Source: Bacillus sp. B15-48 (GTDB lineage Bacteria; Bacillota; Bacilli; Bacillales; Cytobacillaceae). Taken from it: DNA of 64,000 nucleotides. The stretch covers positions 434,001 to 498,000 of the forward strand of contig NZ_WOFU01000001.1 in NCBI RefSeq assembly GCF_016879755.1. Direction: 5' to 3'. Positions 27,098 through 35,480 of this stretch are shown here, in pieces (within the stretch, counting starts at the first letter, position 1; each line of letters starts with the position of its first letter). Below the pieces are notes generated by a model, which had not been told where the DNA came from, searched no databases, and was given only the letters and a program-made list of their open reading frames with translations. Position numbers and translations under genes: made by a program.

Positions 27098-28132
27098 TTA
27101 TTCAACATTTTGGATTCTTTCAACATAGTCTCCATAACGGTCGGCATGCTTGTCATAGACAGATTGAACAGCTTCACGGAAAGCTTCGATATCAATCTCT
27201 TCGGCACGAATAATTTCGACTCCATCTGCAATCAGGTTCTCTTCGTATTCAGCCGTTAAGTCTTGATTGATTTGACGCTGTCTTTGTGCATATTCTTTAC
27301 CAAGATCGTCCATCACCTTTTGAACATCCTCAGGTAAAGAATCGTAAAGTCCTTGATTGATCACTAACGTCGCAGATGCATAATAAAGTCCAACTTCAGA
27401 GAAATGTTTAGATTGCTCGTACACATTCGTTGTATAGTACACACCTGTTGAGAAGTCTGAGCCATCAATTACACCCTGCTGTAAGCCACCGTAAACCTCT
27501 GGAAAGGCCATTGGCGTTGCATCCGTTCCTAGGGCACGATACGTATCAAGTAACAGTTCACTTTCAATCGTTCTCATTTTTAACCCTTTTAAATCTTCAG
27601 ATGTTGTGATTGGGCGCTTGCTGTTCGCAAGATGACGCTGTCCATTTTCCCAAAATGCAAGTCCTTTAATATTAACATCAGATAGTTTGTCAAGCAGTTC
27701 TTGTCCAACTTCGCCATCTAAAGTTTTATAAATATGATCTAAATCTCTAAATAGAAATGGAAATTCAATTACAGAAATTTCAGGTAAAAAGTTTGTAACA
27801 ACACCAGTAGTAATCAAACTCATGTCAAGTGTTCCTAATTGCACACCTTCGAGTAATTCACGTTCCCCACCTAATGAACCATTTCCGAAGATCTCAAATT
27901 TCACTTTTCCATCTGTTGCTTCTTCCACTGCGTTTGCATACTCCTCAAATCCAATCGCATATGCTTGTCCATCTGGTGAAATATGACCAACTTTAATCGT
28001 AATTACATCATCACTTTCATTTCCATTTTCCGCTTGGTCATTTGACCCTTCCTCTGATCCACCACCACAAGCTGCCAGTACTAATATGCTCATAACAGCA
28101 ATTGCCATTAAAAATAACTTAAGTCCCTTCAA
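27098..28132 (-). CDS. dctP: TRAP transporter substrate-binding lipoprotein (DctP), system 1
   Basis: 344 residues. The signal peptide ends in the lipobox LAAC (Cys near 22), followed by a Gly/Ser/Glu linker. DctP motifs are present: KVGHISPDGQAYAIGFEEYA, GGERELLEGVQLGTLDM and GLKMRTIESELLLDTYRALG, whose Arg is the usual carboxylate-binding residue. Ligand unknown. No catabolic gene lies in this operon, so the substrate cannot be inferred. Confidence 0.93.
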   Translation of the reverse strand: MKGLKLFLMAIAVMSILVLAACGGGSEEGSNDQAENGNESDDVITIKVGHISPDGQAYAIGFEEYANAVEEATDGKVKFEIFGNGSLGGERELLEGVQLGTLDMSLITTGVVTNFLPEISVIEFPFLFRDLDHIYKTLDGEVGQELLDKLSDVNIKGLAFWENGQRHLANSKRPITTSEDLKGLKMRTIESELLLDTYRALGTDATPMAFPEVYGGLQQGVIDGSDFSTGVYYTTNVYEQSKHFSEVGLYYASATLVINQGLYDSLPEDVQKVMDDLGKEYAQRQRQINQDLTAEYEENLIADGVEIIRAEEIDIEAFREAVQSVYDKHADRYGDYVERIQNVE

Positions 28133-28302
28133 GGCTGATTTCCCCTTTTAATATAATATTTTTTATATAATACTTTATCGCTTAAAAGCGTATAAGCAGT
28201 AAAGTTACTGTCTATTATAAATCAAAATTCAAGAAATTGCATTAATAGTTTATTATTTTTGTAAAATTTAAAGGACCGAAGGATTGTTCTTGAGAAAACA
28301 AC

Positions 28303-28331
28303 AAAATACCACAGCCAAGGTACCCGTGGTA
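28303..28331 (-). terminator. Terminator of the seven-gene TRAP operon (second hairpin)
   Basis: TACCAC (28307-28312) and GTGGTA (28326-28331), followed on the minus strand by TTTTGTTGTTTT. Confidence 0.7.
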
Positions 28332-28369
28332 GACTTAAAGTTTTATGCTTTTATGGCAAAAATAGAATT

Positions 28370-28413
28370 AAGGTCCAACTAGCACAATCCGATTCGCTAG
28401 ATGGACCTTTTTG
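28370..28413 (-). terminator. Large hairpin after the hydroxyacid dehydrogenase gene
   Basis: AAGGTCCA-CTAGC paired with GCTAG-TGGACCTT (a ~13-bp stem with one internal mismatch). The T-run is on the plus side (CTTTTTG), and the minus tail is AATTC. It probably acts with the hairpin at 28303. The rest of 28133-28555 shows no gene; a 62-codon frame there is rejected. Confidence 0.65.
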
Positions 28414-28555
28414 CACAAGACTTGTAGGTCGGCGAATATAACGGTCAATACACCGAAGTTGTCCTTTTATTTTTACCTCTCTACTTTGGGGCATACATAT
28501 AGAAGCAAAATCCCCTTTGTTACAGGCTGGGGTGTTCATGATTGCCCAATCGTTT

Positions 28556-29554
28556 TTACACCTTTTGACTTAAAACATTTAAATTCACCAAATACTTTGG
28601 CTCTTTTCCATCATAGACATCTAATATATTGGAAATCGCTCCAACTCTTATTTCAATAAATGCCGTTTCCGAATACCAAGCAGCATGTGGACTTAAAATG
28701 ACATTGTCCATATTTCTGAGTATATGATCTTGTGGAAGGGGCTCGGTTTCTGTTACATCTAAACCACAGCCTGCAATTTTCTTTTCATTTAATGCTGTAA
28801 TCATTGCTGCTTCATCTATGATTGGCCCTCTTGCAGTATTAATAATATATGCCGTATTTTTCATTAACTCAAATTCCTTGGAAGAAATCAGATGTCTTGT
28901 TTGTTCAATCAATGGAACGTGCACAGAAATAAAATCACTGTTTGCCACTAATTCGTGAAGTTCCGCCTTGATTACGCCTTTTTTAGCCATCGATTCTTTA
29001 TCGACAAATGGGTCATATGCCATCACTTGATAGCCAATTGCAGTCAATTTTTCAGCTAACCGAACTGGAATCTTGCCAAACCCAACTAAACCTACAATTG
29101 CATATGAGGCTCGCAGCGGAATTTTTGCTTGTTTAAAATCCCATTCTCCCTTCTTCGTAAGCTCATTATAGTCAAACAGTCTGCGGGCACTACTCATAAT
29201 AAAAGCGAGAGCATGATCGGAAACCTCATCGATGCAATAGTCATTCACATTCCCAACCATTTTTCCGAGCTCTGTTGCAGCTTCAACATCAATCATGTTG
29301 ACACCAATTCCGTAGCGGGAAATAATTTTCGCCTTTTTTGCAGCCATTAAAACATCCTTATCAATTACGCCATACATCGTTAAAATTGCATCTGCATCCT
29401 TAACATTCTCAATGATTGTCTCTTTGTCTTTCGTTTGTAAAACCTGTAACTCAATTGGTTCATCTTGTCTCATTCGCTCTTGAATCAAACTTTTTTCAAT
29501 ATCTAATTCAGGCCACTCATAATCGACTATAGTAATTTTAAATGGTTTTTTCAT
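28556..29554 (-). CDS. D-2-hydroxyacid dehydrogenase (CtBP/PGDH-like)
   Basis: 332 residues. NAD-binding VGLVGFGKIPVRLAEKL (about 155-171), INTARGPIIDE (Arg of the active site), LDVTETEPLP (Glu) and SPHAAWYSE (His) are all present, so the catalytic triad is complete. It interconverts a D-2-hydroxy acid and a 2-oxo acid. It follows dctM of system 2 by 97 bases with no terminator between, and the operon terminators come after it. By context it may supply or remove the 2-oxo acid handled by the aldolase. Confidence 0.88.
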   Translation of the reverse strand: MKKPFKITIVDYEWPELDIEKSLIQERMRQDEPIELQVLQTKDKETIIENVKDADAILTMYGVIDKDVLMAAKKAKIISRYGIGVNMIDVEAATELGKMVGNVNDYCIDEVSDHALAFIMSSARRLFDYNELTKKGEWDFKQAKIPLRASYAIVGLVGFGKIPVRLAEKLTAIGYQVMAYDPFVDKESMAKKGVIKAELHELVANSDFISVHVPLIEQTRHLISSKEFELMKNTAYIINTARGPIIDEAAMITALNEKKIAGCGLDVTETEPLPQDHILRNMDNVILSPHAAWYSETAFIEIRVGAISNILDVYDGKEPKYLVNLNVLSQKV

Positions 29555-29651
29555 GCTTTTTCCTCCTCAAAATTACAATGTATCATCAATAGTAAAGGCA
29601 ATCAGAATAACTAATTGCCTTTCAATTTTCAAAATCAGTGCTCAAATTCCA

Positions 29652-30923
29652 TTATAGAAAGATTAAGGATATTCCTGGAATATAGGTAATTAGCAATAAC
29701 ACAAAAATCAACATAATGAAGCCTGGCATTATTTTCTTTACAATTGCCTCAATTTTTAAATTAGACACGCCTGAAGCGACAAAAAGATTTAAGCCTAGAG
29801 GCGGTGTAATAAATCCAAGACTTAAGTTAACAATCATAATAATCCCAAAGTGAACTGGATCGATTCCGAGACCCATTGCTAACGGAAGCATAATTGGTGT
29901 TAAAATAATAATCGCTGCAATGGTTTCCATAAACGCCCCGACGAGGATAAGCATCACATTGATGATTATTAAGAACACAATTGGGTTATCTGATATCGCT
30001 GTCACTGTTTGAGCAATTTGGTTCGGAATTTGTTCTAACGCTAGAATTCTTCCGAAAACAGCTGCCGCGGCAACAATGATCATGATTGTTCCAGTTGTGA
30101 TCGAGGAACCCATCGCTACTTTAAAGAAGTCCTTCCATTTTAATTCACGGTACACAAACATACTTAGGACAAAACCATAAATAACTGCTACTACCGCTGC
30201 TTCAGTTGGTGTGAAAACCCCACCATAAATTCCACCTAGAATAATAACTGGCATAAACAATGCCCATTTCCCTTCGTTAATTGCCTGGAGCCGCTCCTTC
30301 ACATTTGCCTTCTCAGATTTTTCGAATTTGTGTTTTTTTGCATAAAGAACGGCCCACACAATTAAACCAAGTCCCATTAATACCCCTGGCATAATCCCAG
30401 CTAGGAACATATCACCGATTGAAACGTTTGCGGATACTCCATAAATAACCATTGGAATACTCGGAGGGATGACAATTCCGATCGTACCTGCGGCGGCAAC
30501 AACTGCTGTTGCAAACGCTTTATCATAGCCCCTCTTAACCATTTCCGGAATCATAATCGCTCCAATAGCTGCAACTGTTGCTGGACCAGATCCCGAAATA
30601 GCGGCAAAAAACATTGCTGTTATGATAGCTGCAATGGCAAATCCTCCAGTATAATGTCCAACAAACGAATTCGCGACTTTAAATAACCTTTGCGAAATTC
30701 CGCCTTTCCCCATGATGTCGCCTGCAAAGATGAAGAACGGAATCGCCATTAAAGGAAATGAATCGTTTGCAGTAATTATTACTTGGGTAATTAAGTTGAA
30801 GGGTAAATCAATATCTGTTATGAGGATAGTAAGTACACTAGCCAGAATTAGAGAAAATCCAACTGGTACCGATAACAATAGCAATATAATTAAACTGGCA
30901 AATAAAAAGATAGCTGGTGACAT
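29652..30923 (-). CDS. dctM: TRAP transporter large membrane subunit (DctM), system 2
   Basis: 423 residues, about twelve membrane helices, with PFFIFAGDIMGKGGIS, SGSGPATVAAIGAIMIPEM and GVFTPTEAAVVAVIYG. Paralogue of the system 1 protein. Its ATG overlaps the dctQ stop by one base (TGATG), so it is translationally coupled. Confidence 0.94.
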   Translation of the reverse strand: MSPAIFLFASLIILLLLSVPVGFSLILASVLTILITDIDLPFNLITQVIITANDSFPLMAIPFFIFAGDIMGKGGISQRLFKVANSFVGHYTGGFAIAAIITAMFFAAISGSGPATVAAIGAIMIPEMVKRGYDKAFATAVVAAAGTIGIVIPPSIPMVIYGVSANVSIGDMFLAGIMPGVLMGLGLIVWAVLYAKKHKFEKSEKANVKERLQAINEGKWALFMPVIILGGIYGGVFTPTEAAVVAVIYGFVLSMFVYRELKWKDFFKVAMGSSITTGTIMIIVAAAAVFGRILALEQIPNQIAQTVTAISDNPIVFLIIINVMLILVGAFMETIAAIIILTPIMLPLAMGLGIDPVHFGIIMIVNLSLGFITPPLGLNLFVASGVSNLKIEAIVKKIMPGFIMLIFVLLLITYIPGISLIFL

Positions 30924-31408
30924 CAGCTTCCCTCCTCACTCTTGTGCAGCCATAAATTGATAGAGGCTTGAATTAATCGAATGGTTGATAAGAGAAAACC
31001 AACTGGCAGAGATAAATATACCCACCACATAGGTAATTGGAGATTAGCCGAGGTTTGCCCAAACATCTGCATTTGCAAAACAAGGATATATCCTTCCCAT
31101 ACAAACAATAAAGAAAGAACTAACACTAAAATATAGGTAAGTTGCCTAATTAATTTTTGTAATGTTTTTGGTAATAAATCTAGCACAATATCAATACCTA
31201 TATGTTTGTTTTCTTTAAATCCAATCCCGATTGTTAAAAAAATAAGCCAAATAAACAGATACCTTGAAAGTTCCTCAGTCCACGTAATCGAATCTCCAAA
31301 TACGTATCTTGAAACGACTTGTAAAAAAATCAGGATGGTCATTGTTATCATAAATAAGGCAATGATTAATTTTTCGGAATAACGATCGATATTTCTTAAG
31401 ATAGACAT
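30923..31408 (-). CDS. dctQ: TRAP transporter small membrane subunit (DctQ), system 2
   Basis: 161 residues with four membrane helices and the motif SITWTEELSRYLFIWLIFLT near residue 35. It is coupled to dctM. A terminator-like hairpin separates it from dctP, the common way to make more binding protein than permease. Confidence 0.9.
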   Translation of the reverse strand: MSILRNIDRYSEKLIIALFMITMTILIFLQVVSRYVFGDSITWTEELSRYLFIWLIFLTIGIGFKENKHIGIDIVLDLLPKTLQKLIRQLTYILVLVLSLLFVWEGYILVLQMQMFGQTSANLQLPMWWVYLSLPVGFLLSTIRLIQASINLWLHKSEEGS

Positions 31409-31448
31409 CCCATTCCGCCCCCTTAAACCCCTTCTGCTTTTTTAAAAA

Positions 31449-31472
31449 AATGGGCATTTTTCAATGCCCATT
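31449..31472 (-). terminator. Attenuating terminator between dctP and dctQ (system 2)
   Basis: AATGGGCAT (31449-31457) and ATGCCCATT (31464-31472), followed on the minus strand by a run of T. It lies 15 bases after the dctP stop and should give partial termination. Confidence 0.8.
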
Positions 31473-31486
31473 TTTACATCTTAATC

Positions 31487-32539
31487 TTACAAACCTACTT
31501 CTCCCATTAATTTGTCGAAGATTTCTTCCCCTATTTGACCTTTAACATCTTCATAAACAGTACTCATCGCTTCTTGGAAGCCTTGTTTTTGTTCATCCGT
31601 TAACTCTGTATACTCCATACCTTCAGCTGTTAACAATTCAAGTGATGCATCTTCATCTTGTTTAGATAATTGTCTATTAAAATCTCTTGTTTCAACAGTG
31701 GCATCCATAACGACCTTCTGTAGATCTTCTGGAAGATTATTATAGAAGCTTTGGTTGATTAGGACAGGCCATGGTGAGTATAGGTGACCAGTTAGTGATA
31801 GATACTTCTGTACTTCAAAGAATTTCATCGAATACATTAATGAAAGTGGTGTTTCTTGGGCATCAACAGTTCCTTGTTGTAGTGCAGCATAAAGTTCAGT
31901 GAATGCGATTGGAGTTGCATTTGCTCCTGTTGCAGACCAGAATTTAATTTGCATTGGACTTTCTAACGTTCGGATCTTTAACCCCTTCATATCGTCAACA
32001 TTTGCAACTGGCTTTTTATTGTTTGTTAAATGACGGAAGCCATTTTCCCAATAGGCTAAACCTTTAATTCCTTTATCAGAAAGCGAATCAAGAATCTCTT
32101 GTCCAACCTCTCCGTCCAGTACTCGATGTGCTGTTTCATGATCTTTAAACAAATACGGTAAATCCCAAACTGCCATGCTTGGCGAAAACGCTACCAGTAC
32201 TGCTGAAGAAGGAAATGCCATTGTTAAGTTCCCAAGCTGGATGGCTTCAACCATTTCTCTTTCTCCACCAAGCTGTCCATTCGGATAAATTTCAACAGTA
32301 ATTTTGCCTTCGCTGTTTGCTTCAACAAGCTCTTTGAATTTCTCAGCAGAATCCTGAGCAAAATGATCTTGCGACGCTGCATGGCCCATTTTAATTACAT
32401 ACGTTTTATCTTCAGATCCTTCACTTCCTGAACCTGAGCTGTCGTTTGACCCTTCTGACGATGAAGGTGCACTGGAGCACGCTGCTAAGACAACTGAAAA
32501 CACCAGTAATAGAGCCAGCAAAATATTTCTTTTTTTCAT
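31487..32539 (-). CDS. dctP: TRAP transporter substrate-binding lipoprotein (DctP), system 2
   Basis: 350 residues. Lipobox LAAC (Cys near 21) and a Ser/Gly-rich linker, then KMGHAASQDHFAQDSAEKF, GGEREMVEAIQLGNLTM and GLKIRTLESPMQIKFWSATG with the conserved Arg. It lies 28 bases after the aldolase gene, with no promoter space. This physical link suggests the transported acid feeds the aldolase route. Confidence 0.93.
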   Translation of the reverse strand: MKKRNILLALLLVFSVVLAACSSAPSSSEGSNDSSGSGSEGSEDKTYVIKMGHAASQDHFAQDSAEKFKELVEANSEGKITVEIYPNGQLGGEREMVEAIQLGNLTMAFPSSAVLVAFSPSMAVWDLPYLFKDHETAHRVLDGEVGQEILDSLSDKGIKGLAYWENGFRHLTNNKKPVANVDDMKGLKIRTLESPMQIKFWSATGANATPIAFTELYAALQQGTVDAQETPLSLMYSMKFFEVQKYLSLTGHLYSPWPVLINQSFYNNLPEDLQKVVMDATVETRDFNRQLSKQDEDASLELLTAEGMEYTELTDEQKQGFQEAMSTVYEDVKGQIGEEIFDKLMGEVGL

Positions 32540-32567
32540 AAAAATTGCCCCCCTTTATTCATATAAT

Positions 32568-33572
32568 TTATTTACTTTTTGCTAATTCTTGAGCAACTGG
32601 AATAATCCAGTCTTCCTGACCGCCTACTGCTCCCATTTCTGCTATTTTTGTTAAAATATCTCTAGGATCTACACCATATTCTTTCCCTGCACGTTCAGCA
32701 AATAATAAGAAGGAAGAATATACCCCTGTGTAGCCCAAAGTTAAGCTAAGCTGATCAATTTGAACAGGCCTTACCATCATCGGTTTCATCACATTTTCAG
32801 CCGCATCCATTGTTTTATAAAGATCCATATTATGTGGAATTTTTAATTTATTCATTACTGCAACTAGCTGCTCAAGCGCGGCATTACCAGCGCCGGCACC
32901 CATTCCAGCAAGACTTCCATCGATTCTTGTTGCGCCTTCTTCAATCGCGACAATCGAGTTGGCAACACCAAGAGACAAATTATTATGGGCATGAAAACCA
33001 ATTTCAACCTCTAAGTTTTCTTTAAATAAGGACACTCTGCGGCGAACATCATCCATTGTCAAAGCACCCGCTGAGTCTACTACGTAAACTGTCGCTGCCC
33101 CATAAGATTGCATTTTCTTTGCCTCTTCCAAAAGATTCTCTGGAGATGTTCTGTGAGACATCATCAAAAATCCAACTGTGTCCATTCCCAGAGCGAGTCC
33201 CGCTTTAATATGCTGTTCTGAGACGTCTGCTTCTGTACAATGTGTGGCCACCCTTACAACCGATGCACCTAGATCTCTAGCATTCTTCAAATCATCAATT
33301 CTTCCAACACCTGGCAAAAGGAGAACAGCAACTTTCGCATTCTTCGCATTTGCTACTGCTGTTGAAATGATATCTGACTCCGTTTCTTTTGAAAAACCCC
33401 ACTGAAGGGAGCTTCCGCCAAGCCCATCTCCATGTGTAGCTTCAATAATATCGGCGCCGGCTTCGTCTATAAGTCTAGTAAGTTCAGCGATTTGTTCTTT
33501 TGAATATTGGTGAGAAATCGCATGCATCCCATCACGAAGTGTTACGTCATTAATTGTAATTTTTTTAGTCAT
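32568..33572 (-). CDS. mhpE: 4-hydroxy-2-oxovalerate aldolase
   Basis: 334 residues, a DRE-TIM-type aldolase. NDVTLRDGMHAISHQY (about 8-23) carries the Arg-Asp pair and the catalytic His, and the metal site GFHAHNNLSLG is near 196. It cleaves 4-hydroxy-2-oxovalerate to pyruvate and acetaldehyde. Its partner acetaldehyde dehydrogenase lies immediately upstream, sharing one base, as in meta-cleavage operons, where the two proteins form a channelling complex. Here no ring-cleavage dioxygenase or hydratase is near; the operon has a TRAP transporter instead. Confidence 0.94.
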   Translation of the reverse strand: MTKKITINDVTLRDGMHAISHQYSKEQIAELTRLIDEAGADIIEATHGDGLGGSSLQWGFSKETESDIISTAVANAKNAKVAVLLLPGVGRIDDLKNARDLGASVVRVATHCTEADVSEQHIKAGLALGMDTVGFLMMSHRTSPENLLEEAKKMQSYGAATVYVVDSAGALTMDDVRRRVSLFKENLEVEIGFHAHNNLSLGVANSIVAIEEGATRIDGSLAGMGAGAGNAALEQLVAVMNKLKIPHNMDLYKTMDAAENVMKPMMVRPVQIDQLSLTLGYTGVYSSFLLFAERAGKEYGVDPRDILTKIAEMGAVGGQEDWIIPVAQELAKSK

Positions 33573-34468
33573 TACGCATTCTCCTTTACAACCATTGATG
33601 TAGCAATTACTTCTGCTGTTCGCACTGCTGCAGATGTAATAATATCAAGATTCCCAGAATATTTCGGAAGAAAGTCACCAAGACCCTCGACTTCTACAAA
33701 CACTTTGACAATGCCATCTTTAATTACAGGTTCTGACATTAAATGATAACCTGGTACATAGCCTTTAACGACTTCTACCATTTTAAAAATAGAGTCTAAA
33801 ATCTCATTTTCTTTACCTTCATAGTTTTCTGCTAATTTAGCAAACACTGTATTTCTCATTAATATTGGTGGATCAGCAGGATTCAAAACAATAAGTGCTT
33901 TTGCTTTTTTGGCGCCGCCGATTTTCTCGAGAGCGTTTGCCGTTGTCTCTGTGAACTCGTCAATGTTTTGTCTTGTTCCAGGACCAGCACTTTTACTAGA
34001 AATAGATGCCACAATTTCTCCATATTCTACAGGCACAATATCAGAAATTGCTTTTATAATTGGTACAGTTGCTTGCCCTCCGCATGTAACCATATTGACG
34101 TTATCTTGGGAATTAATCATTTCTTCATCTAAACTTACAGCAGGTACACAATATGGGCCAACAGCAGCTGGAGTAAGGTCAATGACTTTCTTGCCAAGCT
34201 TTTTCAAAATTTCAGCGTGTACGAGGTGAGCTTTTGCTGAAGTTGCATCAAATACGATATCAGCTAGCTCTGGATTTTCCTCCAGTCCCTTAATTCCATA
34301 GTCAAATGTTTTTATACCATTCTCTCGGGCTAGTGCAAGTCCTTTAGATTCCGGATCCACTCCAATCATTACAGTTGGATTAAGAATTTCACTTCTTAAT
34401 AACTTCATCATTAAATCTGCTCCTATGTTTCCTGATCCAATCATTGCGACATTTACTTTTTTAGTCAC
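33572..34468 (-). CDS. mhpF: Acetaldehyde dehydrogenase (acylating)
   Basis: 298 residues. NAD-binding [13 protein letters not shown] (about 8-20) and catalytic Cys in [12 protein letters not shown] (near 130). It oxidises acetaldehyde with NAD+ and CoA to acetyl-CoA and is the partner of the aldolase. Length is slightly under the usual ~305. Its start lies 8 bases inside the GntR gene end, so regulator and enzyme genes are co-translated. Confidence 0.94.
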   Translation of the reverse strand: MTKKVNVAMIGSGNIGADLMMKLLRSEILNPTVMIGVDPESKGLALARENGIKTFDYGIKGLEENPELADIVFDATSAKAHLVHAEILKKLGKKVIDLTPAAVGPYCVPAVSLDEEMINSQDNVNMVTCGGQATVPIIKAISDIVPVEYGEIVASISSKSAGPGTRQNIDEFTETTANALEKIGGAKKAKALIVLNPADPPILMRNTVFAKLAENYEGKENEILDSIFKMVEVVKGYVPGYHLMSEPVIKDGIVKVFVEVEGLGDFLPKYSGNLDIITSAAVRTAEVIATSMVVKENA

Positions 34469-35144
34469 CTTTTACTTCATCCTCTCTTTTTTGAATAATA
34501 GCACTCATATAAAATTCTCTGGCAGCCAAGAGATGGGTTGCCAATTGTTCCTGAGCTTTTTCAATCTCCCCATCTTTAAGATGTTGAATTATTTTTCTAT
34601 GTTCCTCAACTACCACTATTTGTTTAGCCATTGTAAAATCTGTTGTGACAACAATCAGGGTTTTTATCAGGGCTTTTAAAGATTTCCAAATTTGGATTAA
34701 ACTTTTATTGTTTGTTAGCTGTACTAGAAGAAAGTGAAATTGTAAATCAGCATCGACTTCTCTTTCCCCATGGTTTAAGGCTGTTTCCATTACATCAACA
34801 CAGTGATTAAGCTCCCCTTCCCCCCTTAGAAAATCTTCAACACTAAGCTGTGATATGGCGTACTTTTCAATTTGAATCCTGACATTATACAGATTTTCAA
34901 TGTCTTTTTTAGAAAACCCAACGACCACTCTCCTTCCATTAGGCGGAGTATTGACAAGCCCTTCATTTTCAAGTTCTAGAAGCGCCTCTCGAATCGGTCC
35001 TCGACTAATCCCCATCTCCTTTGATAAAACAGTTTCCTTCAGGTGGGTGCCTGCTGGGATTTCACCTAACATGATGCTTGTTCTTAAAATATTAAGAACC
35101 TGATCCCCCATCTTCTGTTTATCGACATTTTTTGCATTTAACAT
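34461..35144 (-). CDS. GntR-family (FCD) regulator of the aldolase/TRAP operon
   Basis: 227 residues. Winged-helix [32 protein letters not shown] (about 42-70), then a helical FCD ligand domain. It is the first gene of the seven-gene operon and very probably controls it, binding the 14-bp palindrome just upstream of its start. The effector is likely the transported acid or a breakdown product. Confidence 0.88.
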   Translation of the reverse strand: MLNAKNVDKQKMGDQVLNILRTSIMLGEIPAGTHLKETVLSKEMGISRGPIREALLELENEGLVNTPPNGRRVVVGFSKKDIENLYNVRIQIEKYAISQLSVEDFLRGEGELNHCVDVMETALNHGEREVDADLQFHFLLVQLTNNKSLIQIWKSLKALIKTLIVVTTDFTMAKQIVVVEEHRKIIQHLKDGEIEKAQEQLATHLLAAREFYMSAIIQKREDEVKGD

Positions 35145-35164
35145 ATCCCCAACTCCAAAGTGTT

Positions 35165-35178
35165 AACAGTTAACTGTT
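35165..35178. promoter_or_regulatory. 14-bp palindromic operator for the GntR regulator
   Basis: AACAGTTAACTGTT is a perfect palindrome 21 bases before the regulator start and just after the predicted -10. A half site (AACTGTT) recurs at 35209-35215 next to the -35. This fits negative autoregulation. Confidence 0.7.
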
Positions 35179-35181
35179 TTC

Positions 35182-35210
35182 AATATAATATGAAAGCGCT
35201 TTAAAGTCAA
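35182..35210 (-). promoter_or_regulatory. Promoter of the aldolase/TRAP operon with cre-like site in the spacer
   Basis: Minus strand: -35 TTGACT (35205-35210), 17-base spacer, -10 TATATT (35182-35187). The spacer contains a cre-like sequence (plus strand ATGAAAGCGCTTTAAA, 35190-35205), one base off the CcpA consensus. The operon is therefore probably glucose-repressed as well as GntR-controlled. Confidence 0.8.
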
Positions 35211-35480
35211 CTGTTTTGTCCTATTTTTCTAAATTTAATAGTTCTTATGAATTTTCTGTCTAGTTTGTGAATAAATTCACAATTTCGACAAAAATTTCTG
35301 ATGAATTATTATTACTCTATGATTCAACATTTTTCACCAATTTTCACCAAATATACCCATTATTTCCCATGGTCCGTGACTTCAAATCACGAGTGTTCTT
35401 GGCCAACCAGAATATTGTTAATCCTAAAGTTATTTCTTTTGATAAGTAGAATAATGAAAATAGGGGCGGAGAGCGGTCTC
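35211..35480. other. Intergenic region between the aldolase operon promoter and adenine deaminase
   Basis: About 270 bases, A+T-rich. Two short frames on the plus strand lack ribosome sites. A GAGAGCGGTCTC partial palindrome at 35468-35479 abuts the adenine deaminase stop. No clear terminator for that gene is seen. Confidence 0.4.

Noticed and set aside
28351-28539. 62-codon frame downstream of the hydroxyacid dehydrogenase
   Set aside because: No ribosome site; it overlaps the terminator hairpin region.
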